From Formicarius rufipectus (Eukaryota > Chordata > Aves > Passeriformes > Formicariidae), in assembly GCA_013399695.1 (NCBI GenBank), contig VXAU01001100.1, positions 1,948,009 through 2,012,008 on the forward strand: a DNA stretch of 64,000 nt. Reading direction: 5' to 3'. The notes beneath the pieces are model-generated. The model did not search any database, was not told the DNA's origin, and was given only the letters and a program-made list of their open reading frames with translations. How positions within the stretch are numbered: position 1 is the first letter of the stretch; every line of letters starts with the position of its first letter. The position numbers and the translations under genes are program-made. Positions 49,256-61,600 of this stretch are shown here, one piece after another.

Positions 49256-52200
49256 TTGTTTGTTTAGGTTTTTTAGTATAGTTTTGGAGATTCTATTTGG
49301 ACCAGATTATCTCTTTGCTTTCTGTTGCTGCAGAGGTCCAGCAGTACATATTTGAAAGATGAGTTTATTATACCATCAAAACAAACACAGTCAAATGAAC
49401 AAAGCTACTTTGTGCTTTGCAACCATAATATATCTTACTTCTGACAATCCTTATCTCTTTTCCTGTTTGTAAACATCTTCCTGCTGAGAATGAAGTGCTT
49501 TCTCCGGCAGCCTCTACCTTTTACTTCAAGGTAGGACTTTCAAGAGTTATATTCATTCACTTGGCACTTTTGTAAGTAAGTTTTAGCAGAACTTTTTCAG
49601 TATCACAGCTCACGCAGATCAGCACTGTACAAATGTGAGTTTCAACACAGCAGAACAAGAATTTCCACCAGGTAATTCCCGTATCCTGCATGACAGAATG
49701 TAAAGTAGAAAGTTCCATGATTTCATAGCCTAACCCTTATACTTCTCAATTATATCTCCGGGTCTTATTTTTTTAAGCTATCAAAATATTATACAAACCA
49801 ACACAGTAATTTCTTCACAAGCAAGCAGGGAATCTAGAATATGATAACTTCAAAATACAAAAGATAGAGGGTTTACATATCAAATTGTAGCCAGGGAATT
49901 ATGAAACACAGAATTCAGTACTTCTGCAGTAAAACTTGAAAATTACTGCAATCAGTGATGCAAGAGCTCCTTGTTTGCTTCAAACAACTAGCCCTTACCA
50001 TCACATTTTCTCCACAAATAAGACTTAAACCAGTAGCAATGGAAAAAAACTTATTTTGGTCATTAGGCTTCTATTACTGTCAAGATGTGTTGTGAGTCAG
50101 TTCATATGTTTCCTTTAAAGAACCATTTTTCAACACCTAGTTCCAGCAAAGCTGAAGTTTATTTTGACATTTTTACTCTGTAATGTAAATACATACGTTT
50201 TTAAGATGTCAGCATTTATTTTGAGACTATATTAGTTTTGGGGACATGCATGCAGAAACATCACACCCACAAAACTTTACAGCACAATTCCTGTCCCACG
50301 TTTTTCTATTACAAAGAATTCTTTAATGATAGAAAACACAGGACAGGACTATACTGCCTCCATATTAGAGACAAGACCTTCTTTTCCATGCTACAATAAA
50401 CATGCTTACTCTTCCCTATCCAATTGTTTTCCAGGTCAAATAGTTTCACTAACTGATACTTACCCAGGTTTAGTTACAATNCCCCCAAAAAAGCTGTCAC
50501 AAATACCAAAGGTTTTGCTAGTCAAAAGGTCCCTCTATGCCCCCCTTCATTCACTTTTGGTTTTATACTATTTATTCTGCCAATGCTTAGACTATAATTC
50601 TACTTTACCCAAACTCTCTTGTCTTCTCATTTAAATGCTTTCTATAAAATTTGTTTAGTACATACTGAAAAATAATATGCAAAATAAAAGCTTACAGCTT
50701 AATGGTAAACCATGTATATAAACTCTTCAGTTAAGAGTATGACTTCTTTCAGGCAGAGAGATCAACAAAGAAAATCCAACAACTTACTTTTGCCATGGTA
50801 ATATGAGTGACATTAGACTAAATAAAAATAGGGACGCACTGAAGTAGAGGTGGTATTCATGAGTAACTTTTTCCTTTCAAAATTGCAGCAATTATTACAT
50901 AACAGTATTCCACCAGATTTCCCCATACTTAGAAATTATCTATCTATATATAGATATAGATAAAATTGCCTAAATCAGGTACGCATTACATGAAGATAAA
51001 TACAGTTGAAGAAATATTACCAGAGTCTAGTCTGCAATCACTCTGAAGGGCAAGAAAATTTGTGCTGAACAATTTAACCAACAGCACTGAAGTGTGTGAA
51101 CGAAGCAGGAAAAACTCAACCAAAAATCCAAAATATTCGAAATGCACAAAAAACAGAGAAATATTTACAATGTTTTGTAAGATATTATTGATTTGAAAAT
51201 AGTATATAGATTAAAAGGAAGATCCAGTGTGGCTTGACATTCAAATCTATGTATGTCAGAAAGCTTTTAAACGGAACCTTGGGCTGAAACTGGACTGAAA
51301 CTTGGAAACTTAAATCCTTTCCAATAAAAGGTATGGAATATTGTTTACTGAATTGTCACATAAGATGAAGAAACAAAGACTGGGAATCACATTGTCAGTG
51401 AAATCTTTGCAAGTCTAGCTAGAAAACTAAAGGGATGGTGCTGTGATCATAGGGGGGAAAAAAAAGCAGCTTAGGATGCAACTGCTTAAACCTCACATAG
51501 TTATCCATGGACATATTTTTAATAATTGTTTTCTTGAGCAACTGTAAATTAAATTAAGCCCTTTCAGGCTTTATGTTGTCTATAAAATGGAGAGTCCTGG
51601 GGTCCAGTTAAATTAATAGCTCAGTAAACTTTCTCAGCTGTAAGTTCAAACATCCAGGAACTTTCTACATATGAATCATCACATTACTGAACTCTGAGTT
51701 AGGTATGTGCATATACCTGTTGCTGCACTAGCCACATTATTCCCTGTAATCTTATAATTACTAAGGACTACTACATTAGTCACTTAACAGGTGATTTTCT
51801 TACTAATCTGTATCAGTAAGGCAGCCAAAAGGAACTGGTCCTGAGAACAAGCACTGTTTCCAGTATTTCTGGGGTATATAGTAAATGGTTAAACCAAGAG
51901 GCAATGTTCCAACACACAGTTTATTATTCTATTTATATTTTTAAGTTTTTAGATTTTTATAGCGTTTGGGCAAAGAATACTTGGCCATTATTTGTGTAAG
52001 ATTCTACATCTCTACTGTTTCCCATGCCAGACTCTGCATCTGAAGTTATGCATTTTGCTAGTTCTGCTATGATGTAGCAGAACATGTTTGTCATATGTTT
52101 GTCACAGAATTTAGTCACATACTTATAGAACTTTGGAAATAAGCTCTTTGTTCTGGAGGCTTGTGACTGATCTGGTAAGACTGGAAATGGATCTCACACA

Positions 52201-52950
52201 ACTGCCTTCCTCAATTGTTGGTGTTCTTTCCACTCGCATTCCATTCCACTCTAGTCCATTTAATTACCTTCTTTTCTTCACCAAATTCTTGTGCTACAAG
52301 TGCCTCTGCTCATCTGTGTTTGGAAGCATCAGAATCTGTGCCTACAACAGTTTTGAAGGCTTTGTTTGAAGCGTTTCCCTCAGATCACCATCTGGTATAA
52401 ATTAATCTAAATTTTATGTTGCTGCATGTTTTGCCTTCTTCTGTTGGCTTTTTCTTAAAGCTTTAGCATGATTTATATTGAGGCCTCATTTCTGAAGACT
52501 GAAATCTCAGCTCTTATTTTTTTGTAGTTAGTGTAATTTGTCATCTACAGGTGCAGAATCCACTAACTGCTTCTAGCATGTATACATGTCAGACTTGGTA
52601 GAATTTTAAGAAAAAGAATAAGAGCAGAGACATAATATGATCAGTCTTTGGAAAGATTCATCCTAATTTGTATGTCTGAGAACTAAATAAAACTTCTTGA
52701 GAAAGTGCCCTAACACCAGTTATACTCTATGAAATGGTCCTCAATTTTTATCCTATTAAAATCGCTTTTGTTTTAGAGGGAGCAACATCTAAAGGTAGAG
52801 AAATCAAGAAATCTACCAAGTGAGGGGTGATGTGAGAACGGAAGATCTTAAATTCCTGAAAATGGATAAAAATACCAAGGAATAAATGATAGTACAGTAA
52901 ACACAGCTATGACAAAAAAGGAAAAAGCAAGCCACACCAGAGTAGGGTGA

Positions 52951-53546
52951 TATACTGTTCTGGTTTCAGCTGGGATAGAGTTACTTTTCTTCTTGGTAGC
53001 TGGTGCAGTGCTGTGTTTCTAATTCAATATGAAAATAAAGTTGAAAACGAAGTGATGTTTGAGTTATTGCTGAGCAGTGGTTACGCAAAGTCAAGGACCT
53101 TTCAGTGTCTTGTGTTTTGCCAGTGAACAGGTACACAAGAAGCTGGGAGAGAGCATCATCAGTTCGGCTGCCCTAAATTGCCCAAAGGGATATTCCATAC
53201 TGTACAACATCATGCTCATTATATAAACTGGGGGAGCTGGTCAGGAGCCAGAAATCAGTGCTCAGGGAGGAGCTGGGCATTGGTCTTTGTATCACTCATC
53301 ACTTGTTTCTCTTGGGATTTATTTTTCTCTTTCTCTCATTTTCATTACTATTATTATAGTTGTCATTACTATTGTAATTATTATTATTATGTTTTACATT
53401 GTTTCACTTATTAAACTGTCATTTTCTCGACCCACAAGTTTTACTGTTTTTCCCTGATTCTCTTCCTCAGCAGGGCAAGGCAGGGAAGTTAGGTGAATGA
53501 CTGTGTGGTACTTAGTTGCTGGCCAGGGTTAAACCATGACATATAC
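52951..53546 (+). mobile_element. Solo LTR with 5-bp TSD (TATAC)
   Basis: LTR of 586 bp at 52956-53541, beginning TGTTCTGGTTTCAGCTGGG and ending GGTTAAACCATGACA, flanked by TATAC at 52951-52955 and 53542-53546. Internal features are a TATATAAAC box near 53220 and an interrupted ATT repeat (about 53345-53395) in the 3' half. The inverted termini TGT...ACA and a 5-bp duplication fit an ERVL-like avian element (family assignment is inference). No internal retroviral sequence is attached, so it arose by LTR-LTR recombination. Young enough that its duplication is intact. Confidence 0.92.
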
Positions 53547-55415
53547 ATACACTCAAAAAAATGTCTGCATCCATCACCATTTCTTACCTATTCCTCAAAT
53601 GCCACTGACAAATTTACATAAAGTTATTTTCTTGGAGTACTTACATTACCTTGAAGCACCCAGGCCCTTTTCATTCCATTAACGCCTAAGACAGACGTTA
53701 GGAAAATCTACAGGACTAAGCTTTTTTAAAACTAACTGATCATAGAGATGAGGCCCATCAAGAAGTCTAAAATCCCTGACTCAAGATTCAAAGATTATTT
53801 TAAATTTTTTTTACACTTGAACTGTCCTGGTACTTAGAGATCTCTCAAATGAAGAGGACTAGAACACTTAATCTGTGCTGTCATCACAAGTACAAACAGA
53901 ATGACAGCAATAATTACACTGTAATTATTTTAATGCCACTCTTTATGTAACAGAAAGGACTGCAGTGCTACACAGCCAAAGATGAAATATCATTAGTTAT
54001 GCTCTTACACAAAAATAGGTCTCATTAAGTAAATCTTCTTTTGCTCTTTGGCAGAAATACAGCTATAAGTTTCCAGGTTAGTACTGCGCAGTATTCAAAC
54101 TCAGACATCAACACCATATAGGACATAAAATAAATAGATTATTAACTAGCTGATGAACAAATACTTCTTGAGATGTTTCAGTATTATGTGTTTTATCCTT
54201 ATTAATACAATTTACTTCTATCACAAAGAATGCTCTTGCAATCAACCAGATTCCTATCTTGCTCTTGCACTATAGACCAACTGAAAAATTAGTGCTCATA
54301 AGAAAAAAAGAAAGTAAAAAACTCACACACAAAAAAAAAAACACCTAGAAAAACACTTAATTTTTTAATTTTTACTACCAAGTTACTTAGTATTCTACAA
54401 GTGGAATATGCTTTCTAATATCAATATTAAGAAAAATAATAATTGCCTTCTGTTAAACTTTTTCTTTTAAGTGAACAGACCACAAAAGTAATATAGTTGT
54501 GATAACTTCCAACTCTGTACAACTACTGCAGTGAAACAGACAGGCTTTATTTTATAAACTCAAAAAAAAACCCCAAAAAACCCAAAACACAACGAACAAA
54601 CAAACAAACAAACAAACAAAAACAAACAAAAAACCAAACAAACAAACAAAACCAAACAAACAAAACCCCCAAAACCCGTTTTATTCAGTTTACCCAGCAG
54701 ACAAAAGCATGCCGCTAGCCTTCAGTTCACACACCATCTCTCCACCTCTCACCTTTCTTTCTTACATTTTCTCACTCCAAATAACGTTGTTCTCTCTGAG
54801 CCTAGAAGATGCCTAGATCTAGATGCCTAGAGCCTAGATGCCTTTAAGATGGAACGACCTTAAGCTGGGAGTCACCTCTCTTAGTGGATTCACAGCTGTG
54901 TGCTACTCTTTCTCAAAGTGAGGCAGGCTCATTTTCTAGGTTGCTAACATCTATGCACAGTGTTATCTCAAAAAAACCTTACAATAATCCTTGATTACAG
55001 AATGCGGAAGTGAGGAGGAGTAGAAGTGATTCTATCATTTTACAACTTGTTGTAGAGTTATACCTATTCCTGCTGCCATTGCATTTAGTAGAAGTACTCC
55101 TAATTGAGTTTAGATTGACATAAAATTATTTACATAGAAACATCCTTCAGGTTGCAATACAAAGGTGCTTAGTTGGAACTAGGATTATGTCTGACCCCAT
55201 CCATTGTCCATACCCCGAAGGTCAGTGAAGATGTGCAGGTTCTTGTAATATTGTGTATTTGTTGCTATATCAAGCCCGCTATTCATGTGTCTATTTTATA
55301 TGTTTCATAATGACATTAAAGAAGTATTTAGAAACAAGTGATTCACCAACAAACATTTATTTGGGCATCTATAAGCTGTGGTCACAAAGTTTAAAGTTTT
55401 AAAAATAGCAACTAC
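53547..55415. other. Flank between solo LTRs
   Basis: AT-rich, no gene recognised. The only named content is the A/C-only tract at 54561-54677, which contains a (CAAA)n microsatellite, and a small local duplication near 54807-54843 where GCCTAGATG-type units recur three times. Confidence 0.65.
54561..54677. repeat. A/C-only tract with (CAAA)n microsatellite
   Basis: 117 bases of A and C with a single G on the + strand. The core (about 54595-54664) is repeated CAAA units, flanked by CCCC and AAAAAA runs. Confidence 0.92.
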
Positions 55416-56101
55416 GTAAATGTGCTGGTTTAGAGTTAAACCGGCAGGAGAAAATCAATCCAACTCGGAAAGGGATTGCAAGTCAGAATAACAATTTAAT
55501 AAAAGATCACAAAAAAATACACTGATACAGAAGGAAAAAAATTTGTTTGTGCCACAAAAATAGATGTACAGCCCAGCACAGTGGGGCACGAGCAGAATGG
55601 ATCTCACCAATCCCTGTGCTGAAAACTTCATGGCCTGCCTGAGTTCAAAGTAAGAAGAAAGGAAGAAACCTGCTGGTGAAAAGGATGGTTGCAGTTTGGT
55701 GGCAGTCTCAGTCCGGTAGAGGTGCTGGTTCTCCTCTGGATCTGAAGAGCTCCCAGTCCCAAAACCCCAAGCTTTTATCTGCTTGGGCTCAGATGGGAAT
55801 GCCCTGTCCCTCCCCCAGGGTGAAGAGTTTCACAATGGGTGAATTATGGCATATTTTTGGCATCCCTAATGGCCCATTAGCAGATATGACCTCTCAGGTG
55901 GGTGTGAGAGCAGGAAAACTTCCTTATCCCACAGAAGTTCCCAAACACCCATCTTGTAGCCTGAGAGGTTGGGTGTGCCTTAGGCAGCTGCTGCAAATGA
56001 GCCACTGTAAGCAGTTCATGAGAAAAAATGACATAGAGGCTTTAGAATACACACCCACACAGTGACAAACTGATCCTGGCTACTAAAACCAGGACAGTAA
56101 A
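55416..56101 (-). mobile_element. Solo LTR, minus orientation, 5-bp TSD (GTAAA)
   Basis: LTR of 676 bp at 55421-56096. On the + strand it begins TGTGCTGGTTTAGAG and ends AAAACCAGGACA, so in its own orientation it reads TGTCCTGG...CCAGCACA. The duplication GTAAA is at 55416-55420 and 56097-56101. The 129-residue + strand open frame at 55676-56065 lies wholly inside it and runs antisense to the LTR, so it is not a gene. Same family as the LTR at 56572-57262, which points the other way. Confidence 0.92.
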
Positions 56102-56566
56102 CTATATATAATGCTTGTTGCAATAGTGCAATTAGGAATCAAAGACTATAGTCTGTGGAAAACTGTGTTCACCAAATCACATTCTTGTTATATGAATTCA
56201 ATGCCAAGCTAATATTCTGCATTGTAGAAATCATTAGGCATCAGGTGAAGGAGCAACCATGCATCTTAAATAGAGAGTTAGCTATTTGGATTGCATCTGT
56301 ATTTGTTTACACACCCTACATTTTTATAGTCTACAGAGCAAAAAGTGAAATGAATTTATATATTAAACAAACTTTTTTTATGATTGGTTGACTACTGATT
56401 ATCTATAGAGCAGGTAGATTTTTAGCCAATTTTTTAAATTTTGAGCACTCTCCTTTTTAAAGCTGGTGTAGCACATTTACTAACTAAAAATCCACCCAAG
56501 GAACAGAAATACAAGGATGATGTTCAGTGAGGCTTTACCCAGAAATGAATCATCAGTTTTGTGAAT

Positions 56567-57267
56567 GTTATTGTCCTAGTTACAGTGGCCATGATCAGTT
56601 TATCACTCTGTGGTTGTAACCAAAACTGAGTATTCTACACCTTCTATGGAACATCTGGTGGACTACTAATAATGAACCGTTTGCAGCAGCTGCCCAGGGC
56701 ACACCTGACACCTCAGGCTACAAACTGGGTGTTAAAGAACTCTAGGAGATAGTGGAGTGTTCCTGTCTTCACACCAATGACTCAGCCATGATAACTCCCC
56801 TCTGGGGAGTCAATAGCTCCTTCACACCCACCTGAAGAGGTCAGGTCTGCTAATGGGCCATCAAAGATTCCAAAAATATCCTATGACTCAGAGAGTTAAA
56901 TGATCCATTGTGAAACTCCCCACCCTGAGGGAGTTACTGGGCATTCCCACCTGAACCTAAGCATATATAATCTTTGGGGTTTGGGATTTCTGGTACTACT
57001 CATTGAATCCAGAGGACCAGAACCTCAATAGGACTGTGACTGCCACTCTCAACAAGACTGCAACCATCATCCTCACCAACAGGTTTTTCTTTCCTTCTAC
57101 TTTGTACTCAGGGGGGGAACTTGGTGCTCAGCACAGGGGTTAATGAATACTATTCTGTTCGTGCTCCAGGGTGCTGGGTTATACATCTGTTTTTTGTGTG
57201 TTAAAACCAATTTTTCTCTCTTGAGTTCACTTCTCTCGCCAGTTTACCTTTAAACCAGCATAGTTAT
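56567..57267 (+). mobile_element. Solo LTR, plus orientation, 5-bp TSD (GTTAT)
   Basis: LTR of 691 bp at 56572-57262, beginning TGTCCTAGTTACAGTGGCC and ending TTTAAACCAGCATA (the last bases mutated from the CACA seen in its partner). The duplication GTTAT is at 56567-56571 and 57263-57267. It shares with the reverse complement of 55421-56096 the terminal blocks, an 'AATGGGCCAT' segment and the segment with 'CATTGTGAAACTC'. A TATATAAT box lies near 56966. No internal retroviral sequence remains. Confidence 0.92.
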
Positions 57268-58480
57268 GTCTGTAGAAATTCATATAGAGAGAATCCAGTT
57301 GGAGCAACATACAAAATAAAGAATCATATGCAGGTATAGTATTCTCATTCCTTACTTCCAGAGCCACTTACAGATGATGTGAGACGAGGACTGTTTGCAA
57401 CACAGTGCTCAGAAATAGACTGGAAGCACCACGAGTAATGGTTGAATTTAGGATAACCTGACAACCTTCTTAAAACCTCACTCCATTCAAAACAGTTACT
57501 GAAATAAATATTTTAAGGTACTGAAGTATAATATAGATTTAATTAGCTACATTTTAATGACATTTTCAATTATTTTCTGCTCATAAGAGTCACACTTGGA
57601 ATAAGGGGGATGATGACCTCCAATGCCTTCTGCAGAGTAATCATAAAAGGGGAAGACTTTTTAAATCTAATTTTATTCATATAAAGGTTAGTCATCTCAA
57701 ACTAATCTGGCTTAAAATATAAGTACAAATCCCAGTCGGTCACTACCAGCTTATAATCAACATTGTCCAGGCAGTATTCCCTCATTTTAGCCACCTGAGT
57801 GTATATTAGCTGTGTTGCCTGCACTGGATAAGTTCTTTCCATAGCAAATGAAAAGACACAAGTATCTCCGAAGAGCTATTCATCCTGTTTGTTTTTATGG
57901 TGGAATGAATTGGTCTCTGGATGCACCCACCATATTTTAATTAAAGCTTGAAACATATAAATAGCACATAAAAGCTTTAGACATCTTTTAATCAGGCAGT
58001 TATGAGGCATTTTCCAGTTACCTTACTCATCTTGATGCAATGCAAAGTAGCAAAATATGAAGGCAGATGTGGCTTACGGTGCTAGTCTTTCTAGAATGTG
58101 TCAGAAGGCCATTTACTTGGATTACAGGTGAGCATTGAACGCAATTTACCCTTGACTAGAACTCTGTTCTGTTGTAAGAGCAAGTAAATTCAAAATATAT
58201 TTTTCCTCTTTAGCGCTTAAACTCTTTCTCAGTCATTTTCACCAAAGTTCTTGCAGCAAGCCTTACTAATCTCATTACTTGACCTCCACAGCAGAAAAAG
58301 TTGTATTTCAAAGTACAAGAATCTTGCTAATCAGCTACTGTCATTTTGGTTTTCACACTAGGACACCTTTAGCTAAAGCTGTGTCCCAGTGTAGCACTCA
58401 GACTTTAATTATTAGAAAGCTCCTGGCTGCAACTCATCTTATTAATTTTAACATTACACTTAAACCAGGTATGGGGGTTG

Positions 58481-58637
58481 ATATTTTTTTTTTTATTTTG
58501 GTTAGGTTTTTTTGTTGTTGTTGTGTTGTTTGTTGTATGCAGGGTGTTGTTGGTTTGTTTTGAGGTTTGGTTTGTTGGTTTGTTTTTTGGTTGTTTTAGT
58601 TGTTGATTTGCCTTTTCTTTCTTTTTTTTTTTTTTTT
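58481..58637. repeat. G/T-only low-complexity tract
   Basis: About 155 bases composed mainly of T and G on the + strand (GTTGTTG, GGTTTG units), ending in a run of about 17 T residues. Counterpart on the other strand of the A/C tracts. Confidence 0.85.
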
Positions 58638-61600
58638 AAATATAGGATCTGATTTTGACTGCTGCTTTGCATTGCTGGGTCAGCTAGTCCCTTAACTTGT
58701 CCCAGTTTTGGGAAGTTCTGCAGCAAGTTTTCTTTGTTTCTAAAATTTACGATTTTGGTTTTCCTAGATCTTTTTTACCTCATGAATTCCCAGAATTTTA
58801 CTTCTGCTATGTTCTGAGAAAAGTTGAAAAGCTGGGATTAAATTTATTCTTGTCTGAATCTGAACCTCATTTCTGTTTATGCTGAGGCTGTAGGCTATAT
58901 AGCCCCATGCAGTTTTTAGATACATGTGAAGATAAGGTGATCTCTGTCATGGAGTCAATTTCCCCATGAGATTAAAGAACAGTCTGGGAATAACTCTTAA
59001 AAATTCAATGCCTTCTGAATTTGTTTTCCTTAGCAAGAGCTCTGTATAAAAATTATGATGAAGCTGCTGAGACTATCTGGCTTTGCAGAAGCGCAGTGAG
59101 CAAAAAAGTAAGTTTAAGAAGTTTGCTTTATTTGGATAAAATTAACTGAATCATGGGCATGCTGTTAAATAGTAGTTAGTTCACTAGCTGATGGACTCTA
59201 GTTATTATTTTAAAATCATATTTTATGTCTACTGAGAAAAGGAAAGCTGTATTTTTATGAAGTTGGAATGTTGTGGATGCTTAGTAATTTGTATTTGAAA
59301 ACACCCAAGTACAAAGTTAAGTTGTATTAGTAACTCAGTTATGGTGACTTGGTAATAAAGACTAATTTAAATTCAGTCTAGATGAGTGTAGTTAACAGTA
59401 TATAATCTAATGTAGTATAAATGTTTTGAAAATTAATATATTGGGTAGTTTAGTAAGTTTAAAAGGTATGAAGAGGAAAGAAATATATTTCTTTTAAGAA
59501 CTATATTTCCTTGTAATTTGGTTATTAACATGAAACTATGCTTTCTGCTGGGTCACTTTAGAGGTAAACAAACAACCAGGCTGAAACTTTGATTCTAGTA
59601 AATAAATAAATAAATTTAAAATTGCTTCTTGGTTTCTACTGAATGAAACTTATCCTCTAATAATGCTAAAGTGACTTGTCCAGACTGAATGCAGCAAAGA
59701 AATGAGTGTTGACTGAGTCCTAGTCAGTTGGTGCCTGAACTAACAGCCAAAATTTTAGAGCTTTGAACATTGGTTCTGGAAAAAGGTGGATCGGCCATCA
59801 CTACATTTTGGAAAGGAAAACAAATGTCTACTCTTTATTTTTGTATTTGACTCCCTTTCTGCTAAACTAATAGCACATAAAGCAGTCTAAACTTTGGAAT
59901 GCAGGGACGTGTCCCAATGTCTGGGTCCAGCTACAAACTCCAACTACATTCCAGCTTCATATCAGAGAACAAACCTTCATCCCTTTCCTCTTTTTGTTTA
60001 GGAAACATAGTGAAAAAGAGATGACTTATTTGTTATTTGATATCCTTTACAGAGGATATGCAGGTATGACACAAGTCCTATGAGAAACCTGCACCTCCCT
60101 TCAGTGGCAGATGGAGGCAAGGAGGTATCCTTGATGTCTTTGTAGAGGCCACTGAATCAGATCCTTGTTGACTATTCAAAAGAATACATGTTCATGATAG
60201 ATCTCAAGTCAGTGGACTGACATGGCAAAATTCTGTAATAAGCAGAAACCATATCTGGAAATTCTTTCTGGAGCCAACAGATCATTCAGCATATGTTAGA
60301 GGTAGGGAAGCTGAAGTCTGTCTGAGCGGCCAGCATTGAGATAGCTATGCTTGAGGTGATTCTTGCTGCAACTCTTATCCCAAAGATGGTAGTAGACTGT
60401 GAGATAAGAGGGCTTAATAATGTAATTGGTTCTATAAACTGTATACTGTGAAGGTTGTCACACAGTTGAGAGAACTGCAAGTTGCCTCTGAAGTCCCAGA
60501 GCAGTCTGCTTTAATGAATTTGTATCAGTTAAAAACCAAAAGTTTATACTATTTGGGCAGTAATGATTTCATGACAGTCCCTTTTTTTGTGGGAAGTCCC
60601 TTTCTCTAGTCCCATGTAAGTTTAACAGAGTTTTTGAGACTGCCTGGGGCTGTCTGAAACTAATCACCTCAGTATTGTTCCATGGGGAGATTGAGTAGTC
60701 CAAAAGCAGTTTACTCAACATCTTTACTCCATTTAGTGGGCTGAAAAGGTCAATACCACAGCTCAAATTGCACAACAGTTGTCCAGGAATGCAAGGAAGA
60801 GAAGGAACCCCTGACTTCTCACTCCATATCTCAAAAAAACGGAAGGCTGGGCTGAGTCTTGAAGATGCCTGTTTTGCCTGCTGAGTCAGGAAGCTCAGTG
60901 CAAGCCATGCATCTTGCAAATGCTGCAAGCCAACCCTTTCCTGGCTTGGCAGTCGTCTGCATTGCTCTTTAACCCAGTAAAACAGCAAGTATTAAGCTCA
61001 GCTAAGGAGTAAAGTTCAAATCACCCCACTGGACTTTTAAGATCTACCCATATCTTAAGGGAAATCTTGCTGAAAGAGTTGAAAAGTACATAACTAACCT
61101 CTTCATAGAATTTATTTTACTTAGATCCTTGTTGCTTCTTTGACTGATCTGGATGGTTTCAGGAAAGTAATATAGAGGGAAGCCTTAGAAACCTTTGAAA
61201 CCCTGTTCAGTCCATGGCTACATAGAAATTTCTAAATGAGTTTGTCTTACAGACAGTTGCTTCAGAGACAGTGAACTGCACATGTTATTCCAGAAGGTTA
61301 ATGGAGGAGGGCTCCTGATCTATTTGTAATTCAGAGGCTGTTCACATAGGAGAATGATTGCTGAAGGAGTGTTTAGACATTAAATGGAAACAGAATTGAT
61401 AAAACATCATTACTGAAATTGTGAACTCTTGTCCAAAATAATCTCTCCCTTTCCTGAAACTACCAAATGCAGTTAGGACATTAATAAACAGATTAATAGG
61501 TGACACTAGAACTGATACTAGAAACATACCGAGTATTGGACATGAAATTACACGTACAGTTAGAGATAGTCTGACAGCTATGTGGGCATTTCAAACAGGA

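Larger units (their letters stand above)
46807..52950. other. Upstream flank of MYCBP2, no gene recognised
   Basis: About 6.1 kb of mostly AT-rich sequence. Contents I can name are an A/C-only tract at about 48128-48218, an (ATGT)n microsatellite (48885-48932), a G/T-rich tract (49134-49255), a single N at 50481 and a short TATATATAGATATAGATA patch near 50943. No exon, RNA gene or interspersed repeat could be supported. Confidence 0.65.

Noticed and set aside
55676..56065. 129-residue + strand open frame
   Set aside because: Inside a solo LTR and antisense to it; no known domain.
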